Of a stretch of DNA of 64,000 nucleotides, positions 33,979 through 44,025 are shown piece by piece (position 1 is the stretch's first letter; each line of letters starts with the position of its first letter). The translations under genes and the position numbers were made by a program. Under the pieces are notes generated by a model that worked only from the letters and a program-made list of their open reading frames with translations, did no database searches and had not been told where the DNA came from. Origin of the DNA: Phytophthora sp. 'mugwort' (Eukaryota > Oomycota > Peronosporomycetes > Peronosporales > Peronosporaceae); the NCBI GenBank assembly GCA_033558025.1, contig JAUCEF010000004.1, forward strand, positions 2,356,001 to 2,420,000. Direction: 5' to 3'.

Positions 33979-34318
33979 GGGTCTCCACCGCTTCCTCCAG
34001 CGACTGTGTCCGCGGGTGTCTCTTGCTGCCGGGCAAGAACTCATCATCCCGCGCAGTCTCTTCATCTTCGTCGTCCGATGCCGACTGCTCATCTTTGTCC
34101 ATGGTGCCTTCTTCCGCATCTTGAAGGTCCACCAGCGCCTCCTTGGGTTTGTAGTCGCGTCTTCCACCGTCGAAGACGTCTTCCATGAACTGTGCATCGC
34201 GGCTCACCAGCACGCGACCACTCTCGATCTCCTCGAACCGATACGCTTTCTCGTGGTCCGAGTACCCCAGGAACCTGCATCGCACCGATCGCGCATCCAG
34301 CTTGGTTCGCTTCTCTTT
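33979..34318 (-). pseudogene. A3 gag-pol middle part (integrase C-terminus and acidic linker)
   Basis: Encodes about residues 681-794: KEKRTKLDARSVRCRFLGYSDHEKAYRFEE, the SRDAQFMEDVFD stretch and the acidic linker (DKDEQSASDDEDEETARDDE). Bounded by two target-site duplications, ACTCG on the left and TCTTT on the right. Open. Confidence 0.9.
34314..34318. repeat. TSD TCTTT (left), partner 44021-44025
   Basis: Flanks element B6. Excision of 34319-44025 restores CGCTTCTCTTTCGCCAC as in A5. Confidence 0.95.
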
Positions 34319-34668
34319 TGATGAAAGGTATGGATCTTGGACACGAAGCTTGTACGAAGCGGAGGGAGGGACGTCGCAGACGGCGGGACCGGAGCGAAGG
34401 CACTTGAGGGGTAGAATGAAGATTCGAAAGTGATTGAATTGTTGGAGCTTACACCCTACTGTTATAGACACGCGACCCTGCGTCCTATCACCTAGTGCAT
34501 CTAATCAACCATCACTCACCGGTGTTCGTCCAATCATCCTACTCGTCTAATCATCGGTGGCGTAAACAACTTACCGTAATCACCATAATCAACGTGGATT
34601 CGGATTGGACCGGTTCGGGTTAACCGGTTCACGGCTAATAACTGATACCAAACCGGTAACCGTCAATA
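34319..34668 (-). repeat. B6 3' LTR, B-I (350 bp)
   Basis: Element sense TATTGACGG...CTTTCATCA. The polypurine tract CGCCCCC on the plus strand (34669-34675) separates it from the stop codon. Appears identical to the partner at 43671-44020. Confidence 0.95.
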
Positions 34669-34675
34669 CGCCCCC

Positions 34676-37600
34676 TCAATGCGAAGTCCCACGAATGCCG
34701 AGAGCCGCCGTCAGATCCGTATGGCGTGGTCCCGCGAGAGCCTTCGTCATGATGTCCGCTAGCATCACAGAAGTCTCGCAGTACTCGAGCTTGACTTCAC
34801 CGCGCTTCACTTCATCGCGGATGTGGTGGTACTTGATGTCGATGTGCTTGGCGCGACCGTGGTTTACTGGGTTCTTCGTCATCTTGATGCACGACTGGTT
34901 GTCTTCGCGGATCATGAGCTCGGGTCCAGTCTCATTAGCGGCCGCCAGAATCTCGCGCAGCAGGCGATGAATCCACTTGCCCTCTTGGATCGCCAGACTG
35001 AGTGCGATGTACTCCGCCTCACTCGTAGACAGCGAAACACTTGACTGCTTCTTGCTTCCCCAGCTCACTGGTGCACCCATTAGCATGAACGTGTAGCCGG
35101 AAGTCGACTTGCGGTCCGCGAGGTCGCCAGCCCAGTCCGCGTCCGAGTACCCGCGAAAGTCGATGTTGTCACCCGGCTTGAAGCAGATCCCATGTGTCTT
35201 GGTGCCTTGCAGGTAGCGAAAGATACGCTTGACCGCAACCCAGTGTTCTTCTTGAGGGTTCTCCATGAAGCGCGACGCATAGCCAACGGCGTACGCGATG
35301 TCCGGGCGCGTGGCAGTCATCAAGTGCATCAGAGCACCAACAGCTTCGCGAAACGGAGCGTTCACCTTGGTCGCTGCGTCACTTGAAATCAGTCGAGTGC
35401 TTATATCGACGGGACTCACCACGGCCTTGCACTCGTCCATACCAAAACGCTTGAGAATGTCATCCACATAGCGGCGCTGACACATCGTCACGCTGCCGTC
35501 CGGGCCGTCCACCAATTCGATCCCAAGAACGAACGCGCACTTGCCGCTGTCGGTCATCTCGAAGCGTGTCTTGAGGTCGGTCTTCGTGCGTGAGATCAGT
35601 TCGGGTGAACTTCCGGTAATCAGCACGTCATCCACGTAGACCAGCACCAGCACGCAGTGACCGTCAACGATCTTGATGTAGAGGCACGGGTCGAACGCCG
35701 ATACTTGAAAGCCGATGGAGCACACGAACTCGTCGAAGGTCTCGTTCCACACGCGCGAAGCTTGCTTGAGACCGTAGATCGCCTTCACCAATTCCAGGCA
35801 GTCGAAGTCACCGTCGAGATCAACACCTTCGGGGACCGCGCAGAACACCAGTTCTTTCATTATCCCGTACAGGAAAGCTGTCACCACGTCGAGTTGGTCG
35901 AGGGGCCAGCCAAAATACTTGGCAATCGCGATGATCATGCGCAGCGTCACGTACTTGACCACGGGCGAGAACGTCTCGGTGTAGTCGATGCCGTACTTCT
36001 GCTTGAACCCCTTGGCCACGAGGCGCGCCTTGTACTTCTCGATCGATCCGTCCGCTTTGCGCTTAATCTTGAACACCCACTTGGTACCGATGGCGCTTTG
36101 TCCGCTGGGCAACTTGGCAGCACGAAACACACCACGAAGTCGCATCGACTTTAACTCAGCACGAATCGCCTTGCGCCAGTGCAGTTGGTCCGGGCCGTTG
36201 ACCGCTTCTTGGAATGTCGACGGCTCCGATAAGTCCACGGCTGCTTCGACCGCGTTGGCACTTGCACGCCAAAAAACTGGTGGAGTCGATTCTTCATCTT
36301 GGTCTCCAGACTTTTCTTCTTCGTCTGCGTCTGCTCGGTGCGGAGGGGAGTAGTTCGGCGCACTTGCTTCTTCCAGTCCAGGTCGATGACGCACAGCTCG
36401 CGGTTTTCTGGCAGCTTCATCTTCGTCACTCGGGCGGCTCTTGCGCTTCCCTGCCTGCGTGTACTCCGTCTGGCGGAAACCATCATTGTCGATGTCGAGC
36501 GAGTCGAAGTCCAGGTCATCGACATCTTCATCGGAAATCGTCGGTGAACATCCAAAGGTCGACTCATCGAAGTTGACATCGCGACTGATAACCACCTGCC
36601 CCGCCTCGATGTCATAAAGTCGATACGCCTTGGACACTTCTTCGTAACCCAGGAACAGTCCAGCGCGAGCCTTGGGATCCCACTTGAGCCGCTTCTCCTT
36701 CGGAGTCAGAATGTACGTCCGACAGCCGAACACACGCATGTGCTTCACACTCGGCTTGGAGTTGTAAACGATCTCGAACGGAGTCTTGTGCTCGATCTTG
36801 GGTGACGGCAGACGATTCTTCACGTAGATGGCAGTCATGGCCGCCTCAGCCCAGAAACACTTGTCCAGCTTAGCGTGATGCAGCATGCTGCGGCCGATCG
36901 TGACGATAGTTCGGATAGCTCGCTCTGCCGTGCCGTTCGTCTGGTGCGCGTACGGAACCGTGGTTTGCTGCTCGATGCCTTCGTCTTCGTAGAAGTCGTT
37001 GAGCGAGTTGGTCGCAAACTCACGAGCTCCGTCGTGCCGCACAAACTTGACCTTCTTGCCGAACTGCTTCTGCACCTTCATGATGTACGTCTTGATGCAG
37101 TCTTCGCTCTCCGACTTGGCACGCAGGCAGAAACCCTTCATGCATCCACTGGCTTCGTCCACGATCAGTAGCAGGTACTTGCTGCCGCCAAGCGAGTTTT
37201 CCTCCATGGGTCCGCAGATGTCGAAGTGGAGCAGCTCAAATGTGTCGTAGCGACGCTTGTCACGGTTGCTTGGGAATGGTTTTTGGACCATTTTACCTTG
37301 CTGGCAACCACGACACAGACTTGGTCCGCTCGACTTGAAAGGTGCCTTCGCGTCCTTGATCATGTGGTTGTCGACCATCTTGCGAAGCACCTCAACCGGA
37401 GCGTGACCCATGCGCGCGTGCAGGTCGACAGTCTTGCCACTCGTCGCCGCATTCGCCGATCGCTGAGGCGTCTGAAGCCAGTAGAGTCCATCCATGAGGT
37501 TTGCCGTCGCCACCACTTGCTTGGAGCCTTTGTGCGCAATCTGCATCTTGGTGCCGTCGAACACCACTTGAAACTTGTCACTTTTGTTGATCTGCGGTAC

Positions 37601-38348
37601 CGAAAGCAGATTCTTGCTCATGCTTGGCACGTACAGCGCGTTCTTGATCTCGATCTCGCGCTCGTCGCCATTGGGCAGAACCACTTGTTCCACGATGGTC
37701 CCCACACCCATGATGGCCGCCTTGTTGCCGTCGGCCACCGAAAGTTCGCCTTCGTTCCGCTCAATCAAATGGACGAACTTGGTCTTGTCGTTGCAGATGT
37801 GGTGCGTTGCGCCGCTGTCGACCGCCCACATCCCGGACACATTCTTGCCCGTCGAAACCCCACATTCCAGTGAAACCGCGAACGCTACTCGATCGTAGTC
37901 GTAGTCGTAGCCGTTGCTGTCGTTTCTCCACTGGATGTTGTTGGCCCCGCGTCCACGGCCGTTGCCGCCGCGTCTCGGCCCTCGGTTCTCGTCCTTCTGC
38001 TTGGTCCAGCACTTGTCAATCGTGTGCCCCACTTTTCCGCAGTACGTACACTGGCGAGACTCTCGGTCGGTGTTGAACGCCTTGGCCGCGTTCTCAGTCT
38101 TCACCGTCGCCGTCTTCTCGCCTTGTCTCTTGATGTGCTCGTTCGTGAGCACCTTCACGACGTCTTGCGACCGCAGTTCAGCGCTGCTCATCTCCAAGTT
38201 CAGCACGACGTTCTCGTAGCTCTTGGGGAGGCTGCGCAACAAGCAGATCGCCACGTCCTCGTCCTCCATCTTGGCACCGATGCTGCTGAGCTTGGCGCTG
38301 ATGTTGAGGACTTCGTTGCAATGATGCAACACATTGCCGCCTTCCGAC
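34676..38348 (-). pseudogene. B6 gag-pol residues 123-1346, interrupted
   Basis: Open minus-strand frame from mid-gag ([15 protein letters not shown]) through CCHC knuckle, protease, integrase triad, acidic linker, RT with LVYVDDVL, RNase H and stop. Every catalytic motif listed for Z is present. The only lesion is the A5 insertion after CCGAC (38344-38348); the first 122 residues lie at 43299-43666. Confidence 0.92.
38344..38348. repeat. TSD CCGAC (left), partner 43294-43298
   Basis: Flanks A5 together with its compound 5' LTR. It fixes the family A LTR edges as AAAAGG...ACAACA on the plus strand. Confidence 0.95.
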
Positions 38349-38661
38349 AAAAGGCTTGGTCACTTGATGGCAAAATGCAAAGTGATTGATTTAGGTCCTT
38401 AGTTCGCAAACTCCTTGCTACCTCTAAGCCTACAGTTCTACCTACTGGGTACACTCTACTGGATTCTCTACTGGATACTGAGTTACTTCAGCCAATCGCA
38501 GAGCGCCACGTCGATGCCCATCTTGTACCCACAATCTTGTACCCACGTGCATCGTAATCATCGTCCCGTAATCGCCGGAGTGATTGAGGTGCCACTGAGT
38601 GAAGGTCATACCGGTATCCTACCGGTATACAGCAGCTGCTCGAGGCGTCTCCTTGACAACA
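38349..38661 (-). repeat. A5 3' LTR, A' type (313 bp)
   Basis: Full A' LTR abutting the polypurine tract at 38662. The polyprotein stop (complement of 38619-38621) lies inside it. Confidence 0.92.
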
Positions 38662-41600
38662 CTCCCACTCGACTCGATAGCCTTCGGTGCTTCGATGCCG
38701 AGCTTGCTCCGGAGACAGTCGAACTGCACCGCTGAAATGGGCTTGGTCATCAGGTCCGCCAGCATGTCTTGCGTCGGACAGTACTCGAGCACCACTTCTC
38801 CGTCCTCGACCTTCTCGCGCACGAAGTGGTAGCGAATGTCGATATGCTTGGTACGCTTGTGAAACTCGGGATTCTTGGCAAGCGCGATGGATCCTTGGTT
38901 GTCTTCGTAGATCTTGATCGCCTTGCCCTCTGTGGTTTCGCCTATCTCGCACAGAAACGCCTTGAGCCACACAGCCTCCTGTGTTGCCTCCGATAGCGCC
39001 ATGTACTCGGCTTCCGTCGACGATAGTGCCACCGTCCTCTGCTTCTTGCTGCGCCAGCTCACGCATCCACCGCTCATTATGAACGCGTATCCGCTCGTGC
39101 TGCGGCGCGACTCCACATCACCCGCCCAGTCCGCATCCGAGTAGCCGCAGACGCCGTCTTGGTCCTTGGTGCGAAACTCGATGCCGTACGTCGCCGTGCC
39201 TTGGACGTAGCGGAGGACACGCTTGAGTGCTTGCCAGTGCGTGGGGCATGGGTCTGCAGCGAACTGACTCAGTGTGCCCACTGCCGCAGCCAGATCCGGT
39301 CGGGTGCCCACCATCAAGTACATGAGGCAGCCCACGGCGTTCCGGTAAGGCACGCCTGCCATGGTGTCATCATGCTTGCACCCGCCGTCGCACATAGCCT
39401 TGGTCAGCTTGAGTCCGGGATCCTGCGGCGTTTTCACGGGCTTGCTGTTCTCCATGCTGAACTTGCTCAGGATGCTCCGCGCGAACTTGGTCTGCCGCAT
39501 CGTCACCTCACCAGCCTTGATGTCTTGCTTGATCTCCATTCCGAGAAAGTAGCTCAGCTCGCCTAGGTCCGTCATCTCGAACCGCTTGCTTAGTGCGCTC
39601 TTGGTCGCCTTGAGCATGTCGTCATCACTGCTCGCAATCACCAGGTCGTCCACGTACAGCACCACGAGCACCATGCTGTCGCCGTTGCGCTTGACGTAGA
39701 CGCAGTGGTCGGTCTCGCACTTGTCGAAGTCCAGCTTGAGCATGAAGTCGTCGATGGTGTGGTTCCACATGCGCGGCGACTGCTTGAGACCGTAGAGCGC
39801 GCGCTTGAGCTTGCACACATGATCCGGGCGTCCTTCGCTTATGTATCCGTCCGGCTGCTGCATGTAGATGTCTTCATCCAGGACGCCGTTAAGAAAGGCT
39901 GTCTTAACGTCCATCTGGTGCAGCTTGAGCCCGTACTTGGCAGCCATCGCTAGCACGATTCGGATGGACGTGAACTTGGCCACGGGCGCGAAGGTCTCGT
40001 CGTAGTCGATGCCGTGCTTCTGCGAGAAGCCCTTAGCCACCAGGCGCGCCTTGTATCGTTCGATCTCGCCGGCTTGGTTTTCCTTCACGCGAAAGACCCA
40101 TCGACAGCCGATGGCCTTGCGTCCCTTGGGCAGCGGTACCACGTCCCATGTATCGTTCTTGCGCAGCGAGTCGTACTCCGAGTCGCAGGCCTCCTTCCAT
40201 TTGCGTGCGTCGTTGGATTCCATCGCCGACTTGAACGTGGTCGGCATTTCTCCCACTGAATCCACGACGTACGCCGCCTCGAAGCTCTTGTCGTTGTCTC
40301 GAGCCATGGCAGACATCTCATCCAGGCCTTGGCGTCGATTCTCTGACGCGTATCGCTTGGCACTCGGGGTCTCCACCGCTTCCTCCAGCGACTGTGTCCG
40401 CGGGTGTCTCTTGCTGCCGGGCAAGAATTCATCACCTCGCGCAGTCTCTTCATCTTCGTCGTCCAATGCCGACTGTTCATCTTTGTCCGTGGTGCCTTCT
40501 TCCGCATCTTGAAGGTCCACCAGCGCCTCCTTGGGTTTGTAGTCGCGTCTTCCACCGTCGAAGACGTCTTCCATGAACTGTGCATCGCGGCTCACCAGCA
40601 CGCGACCACTCTCGATCTCCTCGAACCGATACGCTTTCTCGTGGTCCGAGTACCCCAGGAACCTGCATCGCACCGATCGCGCATCCAGCTTGGTTCGCTT
40701 CTCTTTCGCCACATGCACGTAGGCGTGGCAACCGAAGACTTTGAGGTTGGCCAGCAATGGTTTCTTGGCAGTCCACAACTCGTACGGAGACTTATCGTTG
40801 TCAAGCGCATGTGTCGGACAGCGGTTGCGCAGGAACATAGCCGTCATGACTGCTTCGCCCCAGTATGCCTTGGACAGACTCGCGTGCTCCAGCATGCACC
40901 GCGCGCATTCAACTAGCGTCCGGTTCATGCGCTCCGCAATTCCGTTGAGCTGCGGCGTGTATGGCGGCGTGAACTTTTGCACGATGCCGCGCTTGCTGCA
41001 AAACTTGGCCATTTTGTCGGATTTGTACTCACCACCGTTGTCACTGCGAAGCTCCTTGACGCGCTTGCCGGTCTGTGTCTCCGCAAACGCCACAAAGTGC
41101 GCGAACTTGTCGGCCACCTCCCACTTGTTCTTCACCAGGTACACCACGCAGTAGCGCGACTTGTCGTCGATAAAGGTGACGAAGTAGCGCTTGCCGCCAA
41201 ACGTCGGCGTGCGCATGGGCCCGCATACGTCACTGTGCACAACCTCCAGTAGTTCATTGGCACGCTTGGGCGATGTCGATTCGAAACTCAATCGCGTCTG
41301 CTTGCCGAGCGCGCATCCGTCGCACGTCTCCCACTTGCTCGCGGACCCGAGGTCAATGCCGACGCTGAGCTTCTTCTTGACGATGGCGTCGAGCCCAGCG
41401 TGACCGATGTGGCCTAGTCGAAGGTGCCAGAGGTACGACTTGGTGTCCCCTTGGCTCCCGTTCGGACTCGCCGAATTCGCTTCGTCCAGGCGCACGGGCG
41501 TCATGCAGAGCTTGAACAGCTTGCCGTCACGCGCACCTATCGTGCACTTCATCCCATTCAGCGCGATGAAGCATCCGTCGCTGTCGAAGGTCACTGATCC

Positions 41601-42749
41601 GACGTCCTTGGTGAAGCGCCCGATCGAGAAGAGGTTGCGCGTTAGCTTGGGAATGTGCCACACGTTCGTGAGCACACCCTTCTTGATGCCACGAGGCGTC
41701 TTCATCTCCATCACAATGTCGCCGCTGCCGATCGCTTGAACCACACCGTCGTCTGCGAGACGCACGTCGACCGGAGTGAAAGCCTTGTAGTTTCTCATGA
41801 ACTTCTTGGAGTGCGCCATGTGCTGCGTCGCACCCGAGTCGACCAGCCATGTGCCACTCGCCGACGCTGCCATGGCCGCATCGCCATCGCCGTCGACGAA
41901 GAAGAGATAGTCGCCGGAGTCGTCCTCACGCGCGACGTTGGCACGCTGCGAGCGCTGCCGTTCCGTGTTGTCATGGATCCGCGAGGGACACTCCGCGATC
42001 CAATGTCCATGCTTGCCGCAGTTGTGGCACGCACCGTTCTTCTTCGACGGTCGGCCCTTATGCTTGTTGTCCCTCATCATGAACGCCTGGCCAGGCGCGG
42101 CGCCATCTCCATCGCCACCCTGCTCCTTGCGCTTCATGTCTTCATGTAGCAGCCGAGACGTCACCAGCTCCCACGTCAGCGTGTCGGATCTTGACTCCAA
42201 CGCCGTGATCAGGAACTGATACGACTCGCTCAGGCTCCCGAGAAGCGTGATCACCAAGTCGTCCTCGCTGACCGGAGCGCCGACCGCGTCGAGCTGTTCC
42301 GCCAGAGTCTTGAGCTTGTTGATGTGTTGAAGCACATCATCACCTTCCTCCATCATGAGCGTGAAGAAACGCCGACGAAGAAAGAGCTTGTTGGCCAAAC
42401 TCTTCTTCTCGAAGTGTCCTTCCAGTCTTGACCATGCATCATGCGCGCCACTCGCCGAGCGAACCAGCGGCAGCTGCGAATCCTCCATCGCGAGACAGAT
42501 CATCGCCAGCGCCTTGCGCAACTTCTTCCGAAAGGGCGCTTGATCTGCCTCAGTCTGGCAGTGCTCCAGCTTCACTTCCCCACTTGTCACTTTCCACAGT
42601 TCGCGCTCCTCGAGCACCATCTGCATCTTGAACTTCCACGTGTGGAAGTTAGCTCCGTCGAACTTGTTGATGCGGAAGGCAGAAGGCGGCGTGGCGTCCA
42701 TGGCGAAGGCGTAGTCGGGGTCTTCAGAGAAGGCGGGGCTTGGGCTCAT
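38619..42749 (-). CDS. gag-pol: Family A' copia Gag-Pol polyprotein, 1376 aa, intact
   Basis: Uninterrupted frame from the ATG in the primer-binding site. Gag about 28-230; CCHC knuckle C241, C244, H249, C254 (CHNCGKHGHWIAEC); protease LVDSGATQH with D304; HHCC finger with intact CDGC; integrase D507, D570, E606; acidic linker (EGTTDKDEQSALDDEDEE); RT with QMDVKTAFL and LYVDDLVIAS; RNase H with [31 protein letters not shown]. The C-terminus reads through the polypurine tract into the LTR ([13 protein letters not shown]). It shares private gag variants (ELWKVTSG, TEADQAPFRKKLRK) with the inverted copy at 47758-48891. With all motifs intact it may encode active proteins, although the damaged 5' LTR arrangement could block reverse transcription of this copy. 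Confidence 0.93.
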   Translation of the reverse strand: MSPSPAFSEDPDYAFAMDATPPSAFRINKFDGANFHTWKFKMQMVLEERELWKVTSGEVKLEHCQTEADQAPFRKKLRKALAMICLAMEDSQLPLVRSASGAHDAWSRLEGHFEKKSLANKLFLRRRFFTLMMEEGDDVLQHINKLKTLAEQLDAVGAPVSEDDLVITLLGSLSESYQFLITALESRSDTLTWELVTSRLLHEDMKRKEQGGDGDGAAPGQAFMMRDNKHKGRPSKKNGACHNCGKHGHWIAECPSRIHDNTERQRSQRANVAREDDSGDYLFFVDGDGDAAMAASASGTWLVDSGATQHMAHSKKFMRNYKAFTPVDVRLADDGVVQAIGSGDIVMEMKTPRGIKKGVLTNVWHIPKLTRNLFSIGRFTKDVGSVTFDSDGCFIALNGMKCTIGARDGKLFKLCMTPVRLDEANSASPNGSQGDTKSYLWHLRLGHIGHAGLDAIVKKKLSVGIDLGSASKWETCDGCALGKQTRLSFESTSPKRANELLEVVHSDVCGPMRTPTFGGKRYFVTFIDDKSRYCVVYLVKNKWEVADKFAHFVAFAETQTGKRVKELRSDNGGEYKSDKMAKFCSKRGIVQKFTPPYTPQLNGIAERMNRTLVECARCMLEHASLSKAYWGEAVMTAMFLRNRCPTHALDNDKSPYELWTAKKPLLANLKVFGCHAYVHVAKEKRTKLDARSVRCRFLGYSDHEKAYRFEEIESGRVLVSRDAQFMEDVFDGGRRDYKPKEALVDLQDAEEGTTDKDEQSALDDEDEETARGDEFLPGSKRHPRTQSLEEAVETPSAKRYASENRRQGLDEMSAMARDNDKSFEAAYVVDSVGEMPTTFKSAMESNDARKWKEACDSEYDSLRKNDTWDVVPLPKGRKAIGCRWVFRVKENQAGEIERYKARLVAKGFSQKHGIDYDETFAPVAKFTSIRIVLAMAAKYGLKLHQMDVKTAFLNGVLDEDIYMQQPDGYISEGRPDHVCKLKRALYGLKQSPRMWNHTIDDFMLKLDFDKCETDHCVYVKRNGDSMVLVVLYVDDLVIASSDDDMLKATKSALSKRFEMTDLGELSYFLGMEIKQDIKAGEVTMRQTKFARSILSKFSMENSKPVKTPQDPGLKLTKAMCDGGCKHDDTMAGVPYRNAVGCLMYLMVGTRPDLAAAVGTLSQFAADPCPTHWQALKRVLRYVQGTATYGIEFRTKDQDGVCGYSDADWAGDVESRRSTSGYAFIMSGGCVSWRSKKQRTVALSSTEAEYMALSEATQEAVWLKAFLCEIGETTEGKAIKIYEDNQGSIALAKNPEFHKRTKHIDIRYHFVREKVEDGEVVLEYCPTQDMLADLMTKPISAVQFDCLRSKLGIEAPKAIESSGSVVKETPRAAAVYR

Positions 42750-42753
42750 AACC

Positions 42754-42980
42754 AAAAGGCTTGGTCACTTGATGGCAAAATGCAAAGTGATTGATTTAGG
42801 TCCTTAGTTCGCAAACTCCTTGCTACCTCTAAGCCTACAGTTCTACCTACTGGGTACACTCTACTGGATTCTCTACTGGATACTGAGTTACTTCAGCCAA
42901 TCGCAGAACGCCACGTCGATGCCCATCTTGTACCCACAATCTTGTACCCACGTGCATCGTAATCATCGTCCCGTAATCGC
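42754..42980 (-). repeat. A5 partial 5' LTR (227 bp, outer 86 bp missing)
   Basis: The internal-side 227 bases of an A' LTR, ending at CCCGTAATCGC where a second full LTR starts. It has the variant CAGAACGCC shared only with its inverted copy at 47527-47753. Confidence 0.92.
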
Positions 42981-43293
42981 AAAAGGCTTGGTCACTTGAT
43001 GGCAAAATGCAAAGTGATTGATTTAGGTCCTTAGTTCGCAAACTCCTTGCTACCTCTAAGCCTACAGTTCTACCTACTGGGTACACTCTACTGGATTCTC
43101 TACTGGATACTGAGTTACTTCAGCCAATCGCAGAGCGCCACGTCGATGCCCATCTTGTACCCACAATCTTGTACCCACGTGCATCGTAATCATCGTCCCG
43201 TAATCGCCGGAGTGATTGAGGTGCCACTGAGTGAAGGTCATACCGGTATCCTACCGGTATACAGCAGCTGCTCGAGGCGTCTCCTTGACAACA
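42981..43293 (-). repeat. Full A' LTR outside the A5 partial LTR (313 bp)
   Basis: Complete A' LTR lying between the partial LTR and the right CCGAC copy. Most simply, another A' element inserted into the A5 5' LTR at ATCGC and then collapsed by recombination with the residual outer part of that LTR. Confidence 0.9.
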
Positions 43294-43298
43294 CCGAC

Positions 43299-43666
43299 AT
43301 CTCCATGCTGAAGAGTTGGCGCTTCAGGTAGATGCGTCCAGCCTTCTGCGAACCACCGTACAGCGTCTTCAGGCGCGACCAGGCAACCCACGCTTCCTCG
43401 CAGTCGTCGACCACATGGTGGTAGTCCGCGTCCATGTGGAGCAGCATCAGTCCGAAAGCGATGTTGCTCAACTTGACGTAGTCGTCCTTGGCCCGCGAGT
43501 CCGTGTAGCTTGGCGTCGTCTCACGGTTCACGACATGCCACGTCGACTTGGTCAGGAACACGCCACGCATGTAGCGGTTCCACGTCGCGTAGTTGTCCCC
43601 GTTGAACTTGTCAATGGAGACCTTGGTCGAGGCGTCTTGGGCAGAGGACATGGTGCTTGGGCTCAT
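43299..43666 (-). pseudogene. B6 gag N-terminal part (residues 1-122)
   Basis: Start of B6 gag from the ATG in the primer-binding site at 43666 (plus-strand GGGCTCATAACC, 43659-43670). Encodes [20 protein letters not shown] and on to KRQLFSMEM. Separated from the rest by A5. Confidence 0.92.
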
Positions 43667-43670
43667 AACC

Positions 43671-44020
43671 TGATGAAAGGTATGGATCTTGGACACGAAG
43701 CTTGTACGAAGCGGAGGGAGGGACGTCGCAGACGGCGGGACCGGAGCGAAGGCACTTGAGGGGTAGAATGAAGATTCGAAAGTGATTGAATTGTTGGAGC
43801 TTACACCCTACTGTTATAGACACGCGACCCTGCGTCCTATCACCTAGTGCATCTAATCAACCATCACTCACCGGTGTTCGTCCAATCATCCTACTCGTCT
43901 AATCATCGGTGGCGTAAACAACTTACCGTAATCACCATAATCAACGTGGATTCGGATTGGACCGGTTCGGGTTAACCGGTTCACGGCTAATAACTGATAC
44001 CAAACCGGTAACCGTCAATA
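43671..44020 (-). repeat. B6 5' LTR, B-I (350 bp)
   Basis: Partner of 34319-34668, flanked on the right by TCTTT and resumed A3 sequence. Confidence 0.95.
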
Positions 44021-44025
44021 TCTTT

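Larger units (their letters stand above)
38349..43293 (-). mobile_element. Family A' element A5 with compound 5' LTR
   Basis: Complete A' element with a CCGAC duplication. The 3' LTR is normal; the 5' side carries a 227-bp partial LTR next to the primer site followed by a full 313-bp LTR. The coding region is intact. Confidence 0.92.
34319..44020 (-). mobile_element. Family B element B6, complete but split by A5
   Basis: Minus-strand B-I element with a TCTTT duplication and two 350-bp LTRs that look identical. Its coding parts (3673 and 368 nt) sum to 4041 nt, so gag-pol was intact until A5 inserted in gag. Confidence 0.95.

Noticed and set aside
38590..38640. TACCGGTATCCTACCGGTA repeat as a CRISPR-like or terminator hairpin
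   Set aside because: Only two units per LTR and located at the start of U3 in every family A copy; no spacer array and no T-tract.
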